Shown here: one piece after another, positions 46,456 through 55,134 of the stretch | Layout: every line of letters starts with the position of its first letter | Position numbering within the stretch: the stretch's first letter is position 1 | Assembly (NCBI GenBank): GCA_023213235.1 | Contig: CP096137.1 | Span: 1,691,047 to 1,755,046, forward strand | Source of the DNA: Elusimicrobiota bacterium | GTDB lineage: Bacteria > Elusimicrobiota > Elusimicrobia > UBA1565 > UBA9628 | Reading direction: 5' to 3' | Length of the DNA stretch: 64,000 nucleotides | Position numbers and translations under genes: made by a program | Notes under the pieces: generated by a model | Told to the model about the DNA's origin: nothing | Databases searched by the model: none | What the model saw: only the letters and a program-made list of their open reading frames with translations

Positions 46456-49205
46456 ATGGCTCGCGCGCGTCTGTGGCTGAAGGTGGGCGGCACGGCCGTC
46501 CTGCTCGCCGTGCTCGGCGCGGGGGCGGCCCTCGTCGCGCTCAAGGCCTTCTTCCCCGAGCCGAAGATCCGCGCGCTCATCGTCGACGGCGCGCGCAAAC
46601 AGCTCGGGCGCGAAGTGCGCCTCGACCGCCTCTCCCTGGGCCTGACGGGACTGCACCTCGCGAAGCTCGAGATCTCCGAGCGGCCGGACTTCGCGGCTGG
46701 GACCTTCGTCGCCGTCGAGACGTTTTCGGTGCGCCCGTCCTGGCGCGCCCTGCTGCGCAAGAGGCTCGTGATCGCGTCGGCGTCGGCGGACGGCCTGCGG
46801 CTTCGCGTCGCCAAGGGCGCCGACGGGCGCTTCAACTACGAGACCTTGGCCTCGTCGGCGGCGGCGCCTTCGCCCGAAAAGCCCGCGGAGGCCTCGCCGC
46901 CCGCCGAGTTCAACGTGCGCCGCCTGCGCGTGACGCGGGGGCCGTCGACTACCGCGACGGCGTCGGCGCGTGGGCCGTCTCCGGCCTCGAGCTCACGCTC
47001 GACGACTTCTCGCTCGCGGAGCCGTTCGCCCTCGACGTCTCGCTGCGCGCCAAGGGCAAGGCCGGCGAGCGCCCCGTCGACGCCGCGCTCGCCTTCCGCG
47101 GCACCGTCCACCCGGCCCGCTTCGAGCGCCCGAAGATGAAGCTCGAGTTCAAGCACCTCTCCGTCGAGCAGGACGGCCTCAAGCTCTCGGCGAAGGGGAA
47201 GATCGAGAACCTGGAGAGCCCGGCCGCCGACCTCGACGCCGAGCTCTCCGCCGCCGGCAAGACCCTGCTCGAGGCGAAGGGCAAGGCCCGCGCCGCCTCC
47301 GCGGGCGCCGATTTCGACCTCTCGCTCGAGACTCCCGGCCTCGACACGACCTTGCTCGCGAAGTACCTGCCGTCGGCGGGCGTTCCCGCGGTGACGATCC
47401 CGGCCGGCGAAGCGGTCGTCGAGGGGCATTGGGAGCCGGGCGGCGTCTCTCTCAAGGCGTACAAGCTCGAATGGAAGGGCGGCAAGGTCGAGGGCGAGGG
47501 CTCCCTCAAGGGCGGCGAGCCGAGCGGCCGCGCGGCCTTCGGCGTGGACGTGCCCGAGATCAAGGCCGGCCAGTACGCCTTCGTGAAGCTCCCGCCGAAC
47601 AGCGCGATCCCCGCGCTGCGCCTCGACGGCGAGGCCGCCTACTCGGCCGGCGAACTCCGGCTGAGCAAGGTCTCCGCCAAGCTCAAGGAGGGGACGCTCA
47701 CCGCGAGCGGGACGGTGCGCAAGCTCGGCTCCGCCAAGCCCGTGCCGGACCTCTCCCTGCGCTTCGCGCTCGACGTGCCCGCCTTCAAGGTCTCCGACCT
47801 TCCTGTCGTTCTCTCGACGGCGATCCCGCCGTCGCTGCAGATTCCCGCGATGCGCCTCGACGGCGGCCTCAAGGTGAAGGGCGACGACGTCTCGCTCGAG
47901 AAGGTCGTCGTGAAGGGCAAGGCCGGCACGCTCGAGCTCGACGGGACCGTCGCGCGGGCGCTGACGGACAAGCCCGCGCCGGAACTCTCCGTCGCCGCCG
48001 ACCTCGACCTCCCCGCGCTCACCGACAAGGACCTTCCGCCGCTGGCCGCGATCCCGCCCGGCCTCGAGCTGCCGCCGTCGAAATGGAACGTCGACCTCAC
48101 CTACACGACGCCCGCGATCCGCGTGCGCCGTCTGGGCGTCAAAATCGGCGGCAACGAGCTGTCGATCGAGGGCGGCGTCTCCGATCCGGGCGGACGGGGA
48201 GCCTTCGACCTGCTCCTCAAGGGGCGGAAGTTCGTCCTCGACGAGCTGACGCGGCTGACCCCGCGCACGCGGGACCTCAAGCTCTCCGGCACCGGCTTCT
48301 TCGCGCTGTCGGTCACGGGGACGAAGGAGAAGCCCGTGTTCGGCGGAAAGCTTCAGTTCAAGGACCTCGGCGCCACCGTCGCCGAGCTGCCGCTCTCGGG
48401 CTTCACGGGCACCGTGTCCTTCGACGAGCGCCGCATCGACGTGCCGAACCTCAAGGGCATGGTCGCCGACGGGGCGCTGACGATGGACCTGACGATCAAG
48501 GACTACTCGAAGGTCCCCGAGATCCAGGTCGAGGCCGCGCTCGACCGCTTCGATCTCGGCCGCTACCAGGCCGCGCGCGCCAAGCTCGACGCCGACAACA
48601 AGGCCGCGCGCGACGCGAAGGCCGCGCGCGCGGGCAAGTCCGCGGCCGAGGAGAAGCCCGCCGACCCCTACCGCACGCGCGGCAAGTTCACGGTCGGCCA
48701 TCTCACGCACCCCAACGCCCAGCTCGACAACGTGACCGCGTCGTGGGACCTGTGGGGAGTCACGCCGGACTTCAAGCGCCTGGCCGGCGACGCGAAGCTG
48801 CTCGTGGGGACCGGCCATCTCAAGGACGTCGGCGCACTGCTCCTCAAGTCCCCGGTCCTCAAGATCGTGCTCGCGCCGATCCTGGCGATCCAGAAGATCG
48901 GCTTCGGGGTGAACCTCAACGACATCTCCGTCGGCAAGATCGTCGGCGACTACGCGTTCAAGGACGGCCTCATGACCGTGCGGCAGTCCGAGCTCGACTC
49001 GAAGAACCTCAACGTCACCGCGACGGGCACGGTCGACCTGCCCACCGAGCGGCTCGACATGGCGTCACGGGCCCAGGTCGGCAACCTGCCCGCCGTCGAG
49101 CACTCGATCACGGGGACGATGTCGGACCCGAAGGCCAAGATGAAGGTCGGCAAGCTGCTCCAGAACGCAGGCCAGAACATCCTCGACCTCCTGCAGAAGC
49201 GATAG
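46456..49205 (+). CDS. AsmA-family envelope protein, frameshifted
   Basis: About 916 residues. One N-terminal helix (VLLAVLGAGAALVALKAFF) is followed by the AsmA N-terminal start PKIRALIVDGARKQLGREVR. A long repetitive beta-rich stretch follows, with units such as LSVEQDGLKLSAKGKIENLE and LTLDDFSLAEPFALDVSLRA. The C-terminal AsmA_2-type region has NDISVGKIVGDYAFKDGLMT and PTERLDMASRAQVGNLPAVE. One base is missing in GGGGG at 46937-46941. These proteins form grooves thought to move lipids between the two membranes. It ends at the left arm of a palindromic element. Confidence 0.85.
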
Positions 49206-49281
49206 GGGTCAGACCTTACACGTTTCACTTTCCTCGGGCGACTGCGCCGATGGGAAAGTGAAACGTGTAGGTCTGACCCCT
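49204..49281. repeat. Second long palindromic element between convergent genes
   Basis: Arms 49204-49233 and 49253-49281 are inverted copies with one extra T in the left arm. The outer tip is GGGGTCAGACC, related to that of the element at 18806, but the inner halves differ. It lies between two converging stop codons. Confidence 0.8.
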
Positions 49282-49282
49282 T

Positions 49283-50322
49283 CTACTGGTTCTCGAAGAA
49301 GGAGGCGATCGCGGCGGCGGTCTGTTCGGAGGCCTTCTTCGCGAGCGCGGCCACCGCGCGGCGGCGGGCCTCGCCGGCGTCGGCGGAGGCCTGGCGCTCG
49401 CCGGCGTCGAAGCGCGCGAAGCTCTTGTCCTCGCGCCCGTCCTTGAGCGTCACGGTCGCGGTGGCGCGCGACCACTTCCAGCGCTCGTCGCCGCCCTCGA
49501 CCGGGGAGGTCGCCGACGCGGCCTCGACGACGAGGTCGCCGCGGTCGCCGGCGTTGCCGCGCTTGGCCATGAGGCCGGAGGCGGCCAGGCCGGTCACGAT
49601 CCCGGTCTCGAGGTTCTCGGAGCCGTCTCCGGTCGCGATGACGACGACGTCGAGCGCGGCGAGCGCCTTCGACGCGGCGAGCTTCGCGGCCGAGACGTCG
49701 ACCGTCGAGGGCAGCGGGCCGCCGGAGAGGACGCGGCGGTCGTTCTCGAGCTCGAGACGGCCCTTGAGCAGGGCGGAGAGCTTCGCCGCCGCCTTGGCGC
49801 GGGCGAACTTGTCGCCGGCGGCGTCGAGCTCGGCCTTCCACTTCGCGGCGTCGGCGTCGACGGCCTGCGCCTTCTCGGAGACGGCCGTCATCGCCTTCCC
49901 CTTGTTGAGGATCGCGAGCGCGTAATAGCGGCCCGTCGGGTCCTTCCAGCGCTCGACGATCTCGACGCCCTCGAGCATCTTCTTCGAGGCCGTGCGGATG
50001 CTCTGCGCGACGTTCTGGGAGAACGAGCCCGTCGCGCGGCCGCCGGAGGTCAGGTTGGTCTCGCTCTCGTCGACGGTCGTGTCCACGCTCACGTTCGAGG
50101 AGAACACGCGCGAGATCTCTCCGCGCGCGCGGTCGGCGGCGGCGTCCTCCGTGTCGCCGGAGCCCACGCCGAGCACGTTGGCCGCGCGGGGCCACTTCCC
50201 GCTCTCGCCCTCGACCCACGCCGGGCGCGGGCCGCCGACCACGGTCTTGGGGCCGGAGGAGCCCCCGGCGCAGGCGCCGAGAAGGAGCAAGGCGAGGAGG
50301 GGAGGCGATTCATGGTTTTCAT
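49283..50322 (-). CDS. LPP20-family-like lipoprotein, frameshifted signal peptide
   Basis: The start ATG 50322 overlaps the previous stop (ATGA). With one base added in the run near 50298-50303 the N-terminus reads MKTMNRLPLLALLLLGACAG, a clear lipoprotein signal. The body has GPRPAWVEGESGKWPRAANV and LGVGSGDTEDAAADRARGEI, the LPP20/LPP-type motif in which AW..G...YP/VGVG and helical repeats recur. It closes a four-gene lipoprotein cluster. The function is envelope-related but not defined. Confidence 0.8.
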
Positions 50323-51632
50323 AGTGCCGTCCTGTCGTGGATGTAGGTGCGCCGTCCTTTGCGGATGACGACGCCCTTGAGGGTCTGGTTGGCGATCGCG
50401 CTCCCGGAGGAGCCCGTGTACGAGATCAGCACGTCGTGGGTCCCGGCCGGCAGGCGCAGGCGCGCGACGCGGAACTGCGCGGGCAAGGTCGCCCAGGCGC
50501 GCGTGTCGGCGAACTCGGTCGCGGCCGCGGTCGCGGCGCCGCCGGCCTGGGCGAGCAGGTGCTGCCAGGAGTTCTTGCCGTACTTCTTGGCCACCTCGTC
50601 GGCGGCGGCCTTGGCGACGACGTACTTGATCGTCGCGCGCGCGATCGCGCGGGTGCGCACGACCGCCTGGGCCTCGTCGAGGTCCTTGCGCGCGATGGCC
50701 GCGAGGTCCTGGGCGAGTTCGGTCTGCGCGCGCACGCCGGCGGCCTCGACGGCGGAGCCGGCGATCTGGAAAGGGTCCTGCACGTAGTCGGGGAAGGCCA
50801 CCGAGATGGACTTGCCGAGCAGGCCGGCGTTGATCGCGTTGATCGCCTGGCCGGACTGGGCCTCGTCGTCCTTCGTCGCGTTGACGGCGATCGCCGCGTC
50901 CCGCCAGGCCACCGAGAACGACTTGCTGATCTTGCGCGGCGCGACGCCGTTGTAGTGGATGAAGACGAGTTCGCCGCCGCCCTTCTCGCCGGCGGGCTCG
51001 AGGCGGGGGACGGGCGTCCCGTAGACCTTCGCGTACTGCTCGTAGGCCGCGCGCGACTTCTCGCGGGAGATGCGCGCGTCGTCGGGGCGGTCGTCGTCCT
51101 CGTAGAGCAGGCTCGTCAGCCACTGCGCGAAGGCGTCGTCCTTGTAGGCCGTCTTGCGGGCGCCGTAGACGTCGGCGTACTCCTGGAGCAGGCGCGAGAG
51201 CTTGCGCGTCTCGACGAGGGCCGCGTCGTGGTCGCCCCGGAACGCGAAGCCCAGCGCGCGGTAGGCGTTGACCATGGCCCGCTCGAAGCGCGCGCCCCGG
51301 TACTCCGTCGTCGTGTCGTTGAGGACGAGCGTGCCGGCCGCGCGGGAGACGGACTTCGTGTACAGCTCGTCCATGCGCCGCTCGGCCTTATCGAGCGACT
51401 CGTCGCTCTCCTTGAACTTCCCGGCGTCGTGCTGGACGGCGCCGAGGTCGAGGTAGTAGAGCACCTGGTTCTTCCGGCCGTAGGAGCCCTCTTTCTCCTT
51501 CTGGATGCGCTCGAGCGCCGCCTCGTAGTTGCGCGCCGCGATCATGCCGTTGACGGCCTTGCGCATCTCGCCCGAGGGCCGCCGCAGGCCGCGAGGAGGC
51601 CGGATAAAGAGGACGGCCCCGCCTCTCCTCAC
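50319..51632 (-). CDS. COG3014-like envelope protein, unclear N-terminus
   Basis: A soluble TPR-like N-terminal region (EMRKAVNGMIAARNYEAALE, RKNQVLYYLDLGAVQHDAGK) leads to a beta domain with LVFIHYNGVAPRKISKSFSV and VRTRAIARATIKYVVAKAAA. This arrangement occurs in COG3014 proteins next to LPP20 and LpoB. I place the start at GTG 51632 (RRGGAVLFI...). A lipobox-like LLAACGG appears in another frame just after, so small indels may hide a lipoprotein signal. An upstream ATG (51659) lies in the terminator of the preceding gene. Confidence 0.72.
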   Translation of the reverse strand: MRRGGAVLFIRPPRGLRRPSGEMRKAVNGMIAARNYEAALERIQKEKEGSYGRKNQVLYYLDLGAVQHDAGKFKESDESLDKAERRMDELYTKSVSRAAGTLVLNDTTTEYRGARFERAMVNAYRALGFAFRGDHDAALVETRKLSRLLQEYADVYGARKTAYKDDAFAQWLTSLLYEDDDRPDDARISREKSRAAYEQYAKVYGTPVPRLEPAGEKGGGELVFIHYNGVAPRKISKSFSVAWRDAAIAVNATKDDEAQSGQAINAINAGLLGKSISVAFPDYVQDPFQIAGSAVEAAGVRAQTELAQDLAAIARKDLDEAQAVVRTRAIARATIKYVVAKAAADEVAKKYGKNSWQHLLAQAGGAATAAATEFADTRAWATLPAQFRVARLRLPAGTHDVLISYTGSSGSAIANQTLKGVVIRKGRRTYIHDRTAL

Positions 51633-51648
51633 GGAAAGACGGGGCCGT
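51613..51648. terminator. Hairpin between lpoB and the COG3014 gene
   Basis: ACGGCCCCG and CGGGGCCGT form a perfect 9-bp stem around an 18-base loop. On the minus strand CCTCTTTAT follows. The COG3014 start codon lies inside the loop. Confidence 0.6.
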
Positions 51649-51671
51649 TTCGAGCCCATCGCCGCCCTATC

Positions 51672-52265
51672 CTACCAGGACGCCTTCGAGCGCTTGACGA
51701 ACTTCTTGATCTTCTTCTGGCCGTTCCAGGCGATCTTGTTCGACTTCATGTTGAGCAGCTTGAGGTTGGTCTGGTAGTAGACGACCGCCTTGCCGCCCTC
51801 CTGGTCGACGATCTGGTTCAGGGTGCCGGACAGCATGTAGTTGGCGCCCGTCTCCTGGCCGTGGGCCGTGCGCGTCTCCTCGGAGGAGTTCGTGTCCTGG
51901 TCGAGCCGCTCGTCGCGGACCTCGCCGCGCTCCTTCTTGGAGGCGACGAACTCGACCTTTCCCGAGTTGATCAGCGCGCGCTGAAGCTCCTCGACGAAGG
52001 TGTCCGTGTTGATGTGCTCGGACGACTGGTTGCGCACGGTGCCCACGATGACGGTCGGCTCCTTGCCGCCCGTCTCCTTGAGCGCTCGCGGGTACCAGGC
52101 CTGCGCCACGCAGTCGGCGATCATCTCCTCGGCCACGAGGCGCGAGTCGGTGTCGTTCCAGCGGCCGCTGACGTCCTTGACCTCGCCGGCGTCCATGCGC
52201 TGCACCGAGGTGCCGCACGCGGACGCCAGCAGGGCCAGCGCCAGGATCGGGAGAGCCTTGCGCAT
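51672..52265 (-). CDS. lpoB: Penicillin-binding protein activator LpoB-like lipoprotein
   Basis: The 197-residue lipoprotein (signal RKALPILALALLASACGTS) has the LpoB core: DVSGRWNDTDSRLVAEEMIA, PTVIVGTVRNQSSEHINTDT, FVEELQRALINSGKVEFVAS and ANYMLSGTLNQIVDQEGGKA. In enterobacteria, LpoB activates the peptidoglycan synthase PBP1b from the outer membrane. It is 1 base downstream of the LPP20 gene. The PBP partner is not in this window. Confidence 0.9.
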   Translation of the reverse strand: MRKALPILALALLASACGTSVQRMDAGEVKDVSGRWNDTDSRLVAEEMIADCVAQAWYPRALKETGGKEPTVIVGTVRNQSSEHINTDTFVEELQRALINSGKVEFVASKKERGEVRDERLDQDTNSSEETRTAHGQETGANYMLSGTLNQIVDQEGGKAVVYYQTNLKLLNMKSNKIAWNGQKKIKKFVKRSKASW

Positions 52266-52266
52266 C

Positions 52267-52842
52267 TTAGTGCTTGGCCTCTTCGGCCGCGAGCTCGTCG
52301 AAGGCCTTCTCGGCGTTGGCCTTCACGTAGTCGCGGACCTTGGCGTCGAGTTCCTTCGACTCGCCGAGGCTCTGCTGGACCGACGCCATGTCGAGCTTGA
52401 CGAGCGCGAACAGCGTGCCGTCCGCCGGATCCTTCCAGTGGTCGACCGGGATCGAGCCGTGCAGCGTGAACTTGGCGAAGTTCTTCATCGTCTGGGAGAC
52501 CATCTGCTCCTCGGAGGACTTCGACATGTCGCCGGCCGTGACGGAGGCCATGTAGTCCTTCGTCAGCGTCGTGACGTAGGAGTTCATGATCTTGGCGAGC
52601 TCGGCGCGGCCGCGGTCGTCGGCGGCGGTCACCGCGAGAGCGCGGTTGCGGATGCCCTGGGCGATGCCGACGCCGTAGAACACCGACTTGCCGTCCTTAT
52701 CCTTCATCGCGCCCGAGCCCTTGTTCACCCACTCCGGGGCGTTGTTGGCGATCGGCGAGGGCTTGCCTTTGCCGCCGCAGGCGCCGAGGGTCAGCGATCC
52801 GAGCAGAACGAGTGCGGTCAGGCGGAAACGGTGCATGTTCAT
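52267..52842 (-). CDS. LPP20-family lipoprotein
   Basis: The 191-residue lipoprotein (signal HRFRLTALVLLGSLTLGACG) matches LPP20 proteins: NNAPEWVNKGSGAMKDKDGK, VFYGVGIAQGIRNRALAVTA and DDRGRAELAKIMNSYVTTLT. I choose ATG 52842 because GGAGGATTC lies just before it; upstream in-frame codons belong to the leader. It is first in the LPP20-LpoB-COG3014-LPP20 cluster. Confidence 0.88.
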   Translation of the reverse strand: MNMHRFRLTALVLLGSLTLGACGGKGKPSPIANNAPEWVNKGSGAMKDKDGKSVFYGVGIAQGIRNRALAVTAADDRGRAELAKIMNSYVTTLTKDYMASVTAGDMSKSSEEQMVSQTMKNFAKFTLHGSIPVDHWKDPADGTLFALVKLDMASVQQSLGESKELDAKVRDYVKANAEKAFDELAAEEAKH

Positions 52843-52883
52843 GAATCCTCCGGGGTCCGGGCCTTCCAGGCCCGGCTCCCCGA

Positions 52884-52911
52884 AGTCTAACAGTCGGGGG
52901 GAGCCTGTCAA
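52884..52911 (-). promoter_or_regulatory. Promoter of the LPP20/LpoB operon
   Basis: On the minus strand TTGACA, a 16-base spacer and TAGACT preceded by TGT (extended -10). A leader of about 40 bases with GGAGG follows. Confidence 0.65.
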
Positions 52912-52947
52912 GAAAGGGTCACGTGACGATGGTCACGCCCGATTTAG

Positions 52948-52953
52948 TATGAT
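52948..52953 (+). promoter_or_regulatory. -10 box of orn
   Basis: TATGAT ends 6 bases before ATG 52960, so orn is probably leaderless. A weak TGACGA lies 18 bases upstream. Confidence 0.5.
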
Positions 52954-52959
52954 CGAGGC

Positions 52960-53505
52960 ATGTCGTCCCCCGACGAAAAGAACCTGGTCTGGCTCGACCT
53001 CGAGATGACGGGCCTCGACCCCGAGAAGGACGTCATCCTCGAGATCGCGACCGTCGTCACCGACGGAGAGCTCAAGGTCCTCGCCGAAGGCCCGTGCCTG
53101 GCGATCCACCAGAGCGACGACGTCCTCACCGGCATGGACCCGTGGTGCGTCGAGCAGCACGGCAAGTCGGGCCTGACCCAGCGCTGCCGCGACTCCAAGG
53201 TCACCGCCCTCGACGCCCAGGCCCGCACGCTCGAGTTCCTGTCCCCGTGGTGCGCCCCGGGCAAGTCGCCCCTGTGCGGCAACACGATCGGCCAGGACCG
53301 CCGCTTCCTCGTCCGCTACATGCCCCGCCTGCACGACTACTTCCATTACCGCTCGATCGACGTGTCGTCCATCAAGGAGCTGGTGGCCCGGTGGTATCCG
53401 GAGTCGAAGTACGTCTACTCCAAGTCCAAGCAGCACCTCTCGCTCGCCGACGTGCACGAGTCCATCGACGAGCTGCGCCACTACAAGAAGACCGTTTTTA
53501 AGTAG
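52960..53505 (+). CDS. orn: Oligoribonuclease
   Basis: This is a 3'-5' exonuclease of the DEDDh family that degrades 2-5 nt RNA and pGpG. Exo I is LVWLDLEMTGLDPEKDVILE. Exo II is PLCGNTIGQDRRFLVRYMPR, and exo III is KQHLSLADVHESIDELRHYK, with the catalytic His and Asp. The usual length for Orn is 181 residues, as here. It is monocistronic and ends at a strong terminator. Confidence 0.96.
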   Translation: MSSPDEKNLVWLDLEMTGLDPEKDVILEIATVVTDGELKVLAEGPCLAIHQSDDVLTGMDPWCVEQHGKSGLTQRCRDSKVTALDAQARTLEFLSPWCAPGKSPLCGNTIGQDRRFLVRYMPRLHDYFHYRSIDVSSIKELVARWYPESKYVYSKSKQHLSLADVHESIDELRHYKKTVFK

Positions 53506-53526
53506 ACCTTCCCTAGAAAGAAGTAC

Positions 53527-53562
53527 GGCCCCCGCGCTTTATCTCACGCGGGGGCCGCTTTG
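53527..53562 (+). terminator. Intrinsic terminator of orn
   Basis: GGCCCCCGCG and CGCGGGGGCC form a perfect 10-bp stem with a 10-base loop, followed by GCTTTGCTT. The next minus-strand gene ends at 53641. Confidence 0.75.
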
Positions 53563-53640
53563 CTTCTTGACGTTATCTTAGCTTAGCCGCGACCGATCGC
53601 CGATGGAGGCGCGGTACCGATCGCATGACGAAGACGTGAC

Positions 53641-53949
53641 TTAGTTGCCGACGGACTTGCGGTTCGGGTGGCCGCCGACGCCCTCGCACCCGCACGAGTC
53701 GGGGTGGGGCTGGCCTTCCTTCCACCCGTCCTTCTCGAGCTGCGACTTGACCCAGCACGGGTAGCACAGCATCAGGCGGTTGATCGGCTTGTCCTCGCCG
53801 CAGCGCAGGCACAGGCCCTTCTTGGGCGGGGCGCGCTTGGGGATGCGGTTGAGATCGACTTCCTCTTTGGGCAGCTCGAGCGTCTCGGGCTCGCCCTCGT
53901 ACGTCTTCTCGATCACGAGCTCTTCGGCCAAGGTCATCGTCACGATCAT
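53641..53949 (-). CDS. Zinc-ribbon-like small protein, end of the isoprenoid operon
   Basis: The 102-residue protein has an acidic N-terminal half (EELVIEKTYEGEPETLELPK) and a Cys cluster: KGLCLRCGEDKPINRLMLCYPCW (two CxxC pairs), then DSCGCEGVGGHPNRKS. This probably binds one or two zinc ions. The start is ATG 53949, overlapping the previous stop. No family I can name. It is the last gene of the nucleosidase-ispA-dxs-ispH operon. Confidence 0.68.
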   Translation of the reverse strand: MIVTMTLAEELVIEKTYEGEPETLELPKEEVDLNRIPKRAPPKKGLCLRCGEDKPINRLMLCYPCWVKSQLEKDGWKEGQPHPDSCGCEGVGGHPNRKSVGN

Positions 53950-54143
53950 AATCCCACTCCTCGATTGCACTTCGCGCACCAGCCGCCGGTCTTGCCGGCG
54001 GGCGACTTGCGCGTCAGCTTGACCCTCTCCTTGCAGCCGGGGCACAGCGCCTCGGCTCCCTTCACGTCGAGGGTCGGAAAATCCTTGTCGAACGCCTCTT
54101 TGGAGCCGTGGCGCGGCTGCAGCCATTGCCCGGGGAGGCTCAC
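53946..54143 (-). CDS. Short zinc-ribbon protein after ispH
   Basis: The 65-residue protein starts at GTG 54143 overlapping the ispH stop. It has two CxxC pairs, EALCPGCKERVKL and GGWCAKCNRGVGL, typical of a zinc ribbon. The stop overlaps the next zinc-protein gene (ATGA). Translational coupling on both sides argues that it is real. The function is unknown; nucleic-acid binding or protein binding are possible. Confidence 0.7.
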   Translation of the reverse strand: MSLPGQWLQPRHGSKEAFDKDFPTLDVKGAEALCPGCKERVKLTRKSPAGKTGGWCAKCNRGVGL

Positions 54144-55126
54144 TTGGCGCCCTTCTCCTTGATGATCTTCACGAGCTCGGCGGGCAGGCCGAAGTGCTCG
54201 TTCTCCTCGACGGTCTCGACTTCCTCGACGGTCGTCACGCCGAAGCGGTCCTTCGCCATCGTGACGACCTCTTGGAAAAGAATCTCCGGCGCGGACGCGC
54301 CCGACGTCAGCCCGAGCGTCTTCACGCCCTCGAGCCACTCGTCCTTGATGTCGGCCGCGCGCTCGATCAAGCGCGACTTGACGCCCTTGGCCAGCGCGAC
54401 CTCCACGAGGCGGTTGGAGTTGGAGGAGTTCGGCGCCCCGAGCACGAGCAGCAGGTCGATCGACGGCACCATCGCCTTGACCGCGTTCTGCCGGTTCTGC
54501 GTCGCGTAGCAGATGTCGTCCTTCTTCGGCGCGCCGAGCTTCGGGAAGCGGCGCTTGAGCACCGCGACGATCTCGCGCGTGTCGTCGAGCGACAGGGTCG
54601 TCTGCGTGAGGTAGGCGATCTTGTCGGGGTTCGGGACCTGGAGCGTCTCGGCCTCCTTCACGTCGCCGACGACGACCATGTGGTCCGGCGCCTCGCCGAG
54701 CGTGCCGATCGTCTCCACGTGGTCGCGGTGGCCGATCAGCGCGATCGTGTAGCCCTGCTTGGCGAGCGCGATCGCCTCGAGGTGCACTTTCGTCACGAGC
54801 GGGCACGTCGCGTCGATGACCTTGAGCTTGCGCGCGCGCGCCTCGGCGACGACCGCGGGGCCGACGCCGTGGGCGGAGAAGATCAGCCAGGAACCCTCGG
54901 GCACCTCGTTGAGCTCTTCGACGAAGATCGCGCCCTTCTGGCGCAGCTCGTCGACGACGTATTTATTGTGAATGATCTCGTGACGGACGTAGACGGGCTT
55001 GCCGACGATCGCCAGCAGCTGCTCGACGACGTCGATCGCGCGCACGACGCCCGCGCAGAAGCCGCGGATCTTCGCGATCACCAGCTTCTCGATCTTGATC
55101 TTGGAGGGGGTGGACGTGGTCATCAT
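54140..55126 (-). CDS. ispH: 4-hydroxy-3-methylbut-2-enyl diphosphate reductase
   Basis: This is the last enzyme of the DXP pathway, making IPP and DMAPP. The three 4Fe-4S ligand cysteines are in IRGFCAGVVRAIDVV, VIDATCPLVTKVHLEA and DDICYATQNRQNAVK. HEIIHNKYVV, FSAHGVGPAVV and GAPNSSNSNRLVEV are also conserved. The start is the first ATG of ATGATG after GGAGAAC. Downstream of dxs. Confidence 0.97.
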   Translation of the reverse strand: MMTTSTPSKIKIEKLVIAKIRGFCAGVVRAIDVVEQLLAIVGKPVYVRHEIIHNKYVVDELRQKGAIFVEELNEVPEGSWLIFSAHGVGPAVVAEARARKLKVIDATCPLVTKVHLEAIALAKQGYTIALIGHRDHVETIGTLGEAPDHMVVVGDVKEAETLQVPNPDKIAYLTQTTLSLDDTREIVAVLKRRFPKLGAPKKDDICYATQNRQNAVKAMVPSIDLLLVLGAPNSSNSNRLVEVALAKGVKSRLIERAADIKDEWLEGVKTLGLTSGASAPEILFQEVVTMAKDRFGVTTVEEVETVEENEHFGLPAELVKIIKEKGAK

Positions 55127-55134
55127 GTTCTCCG

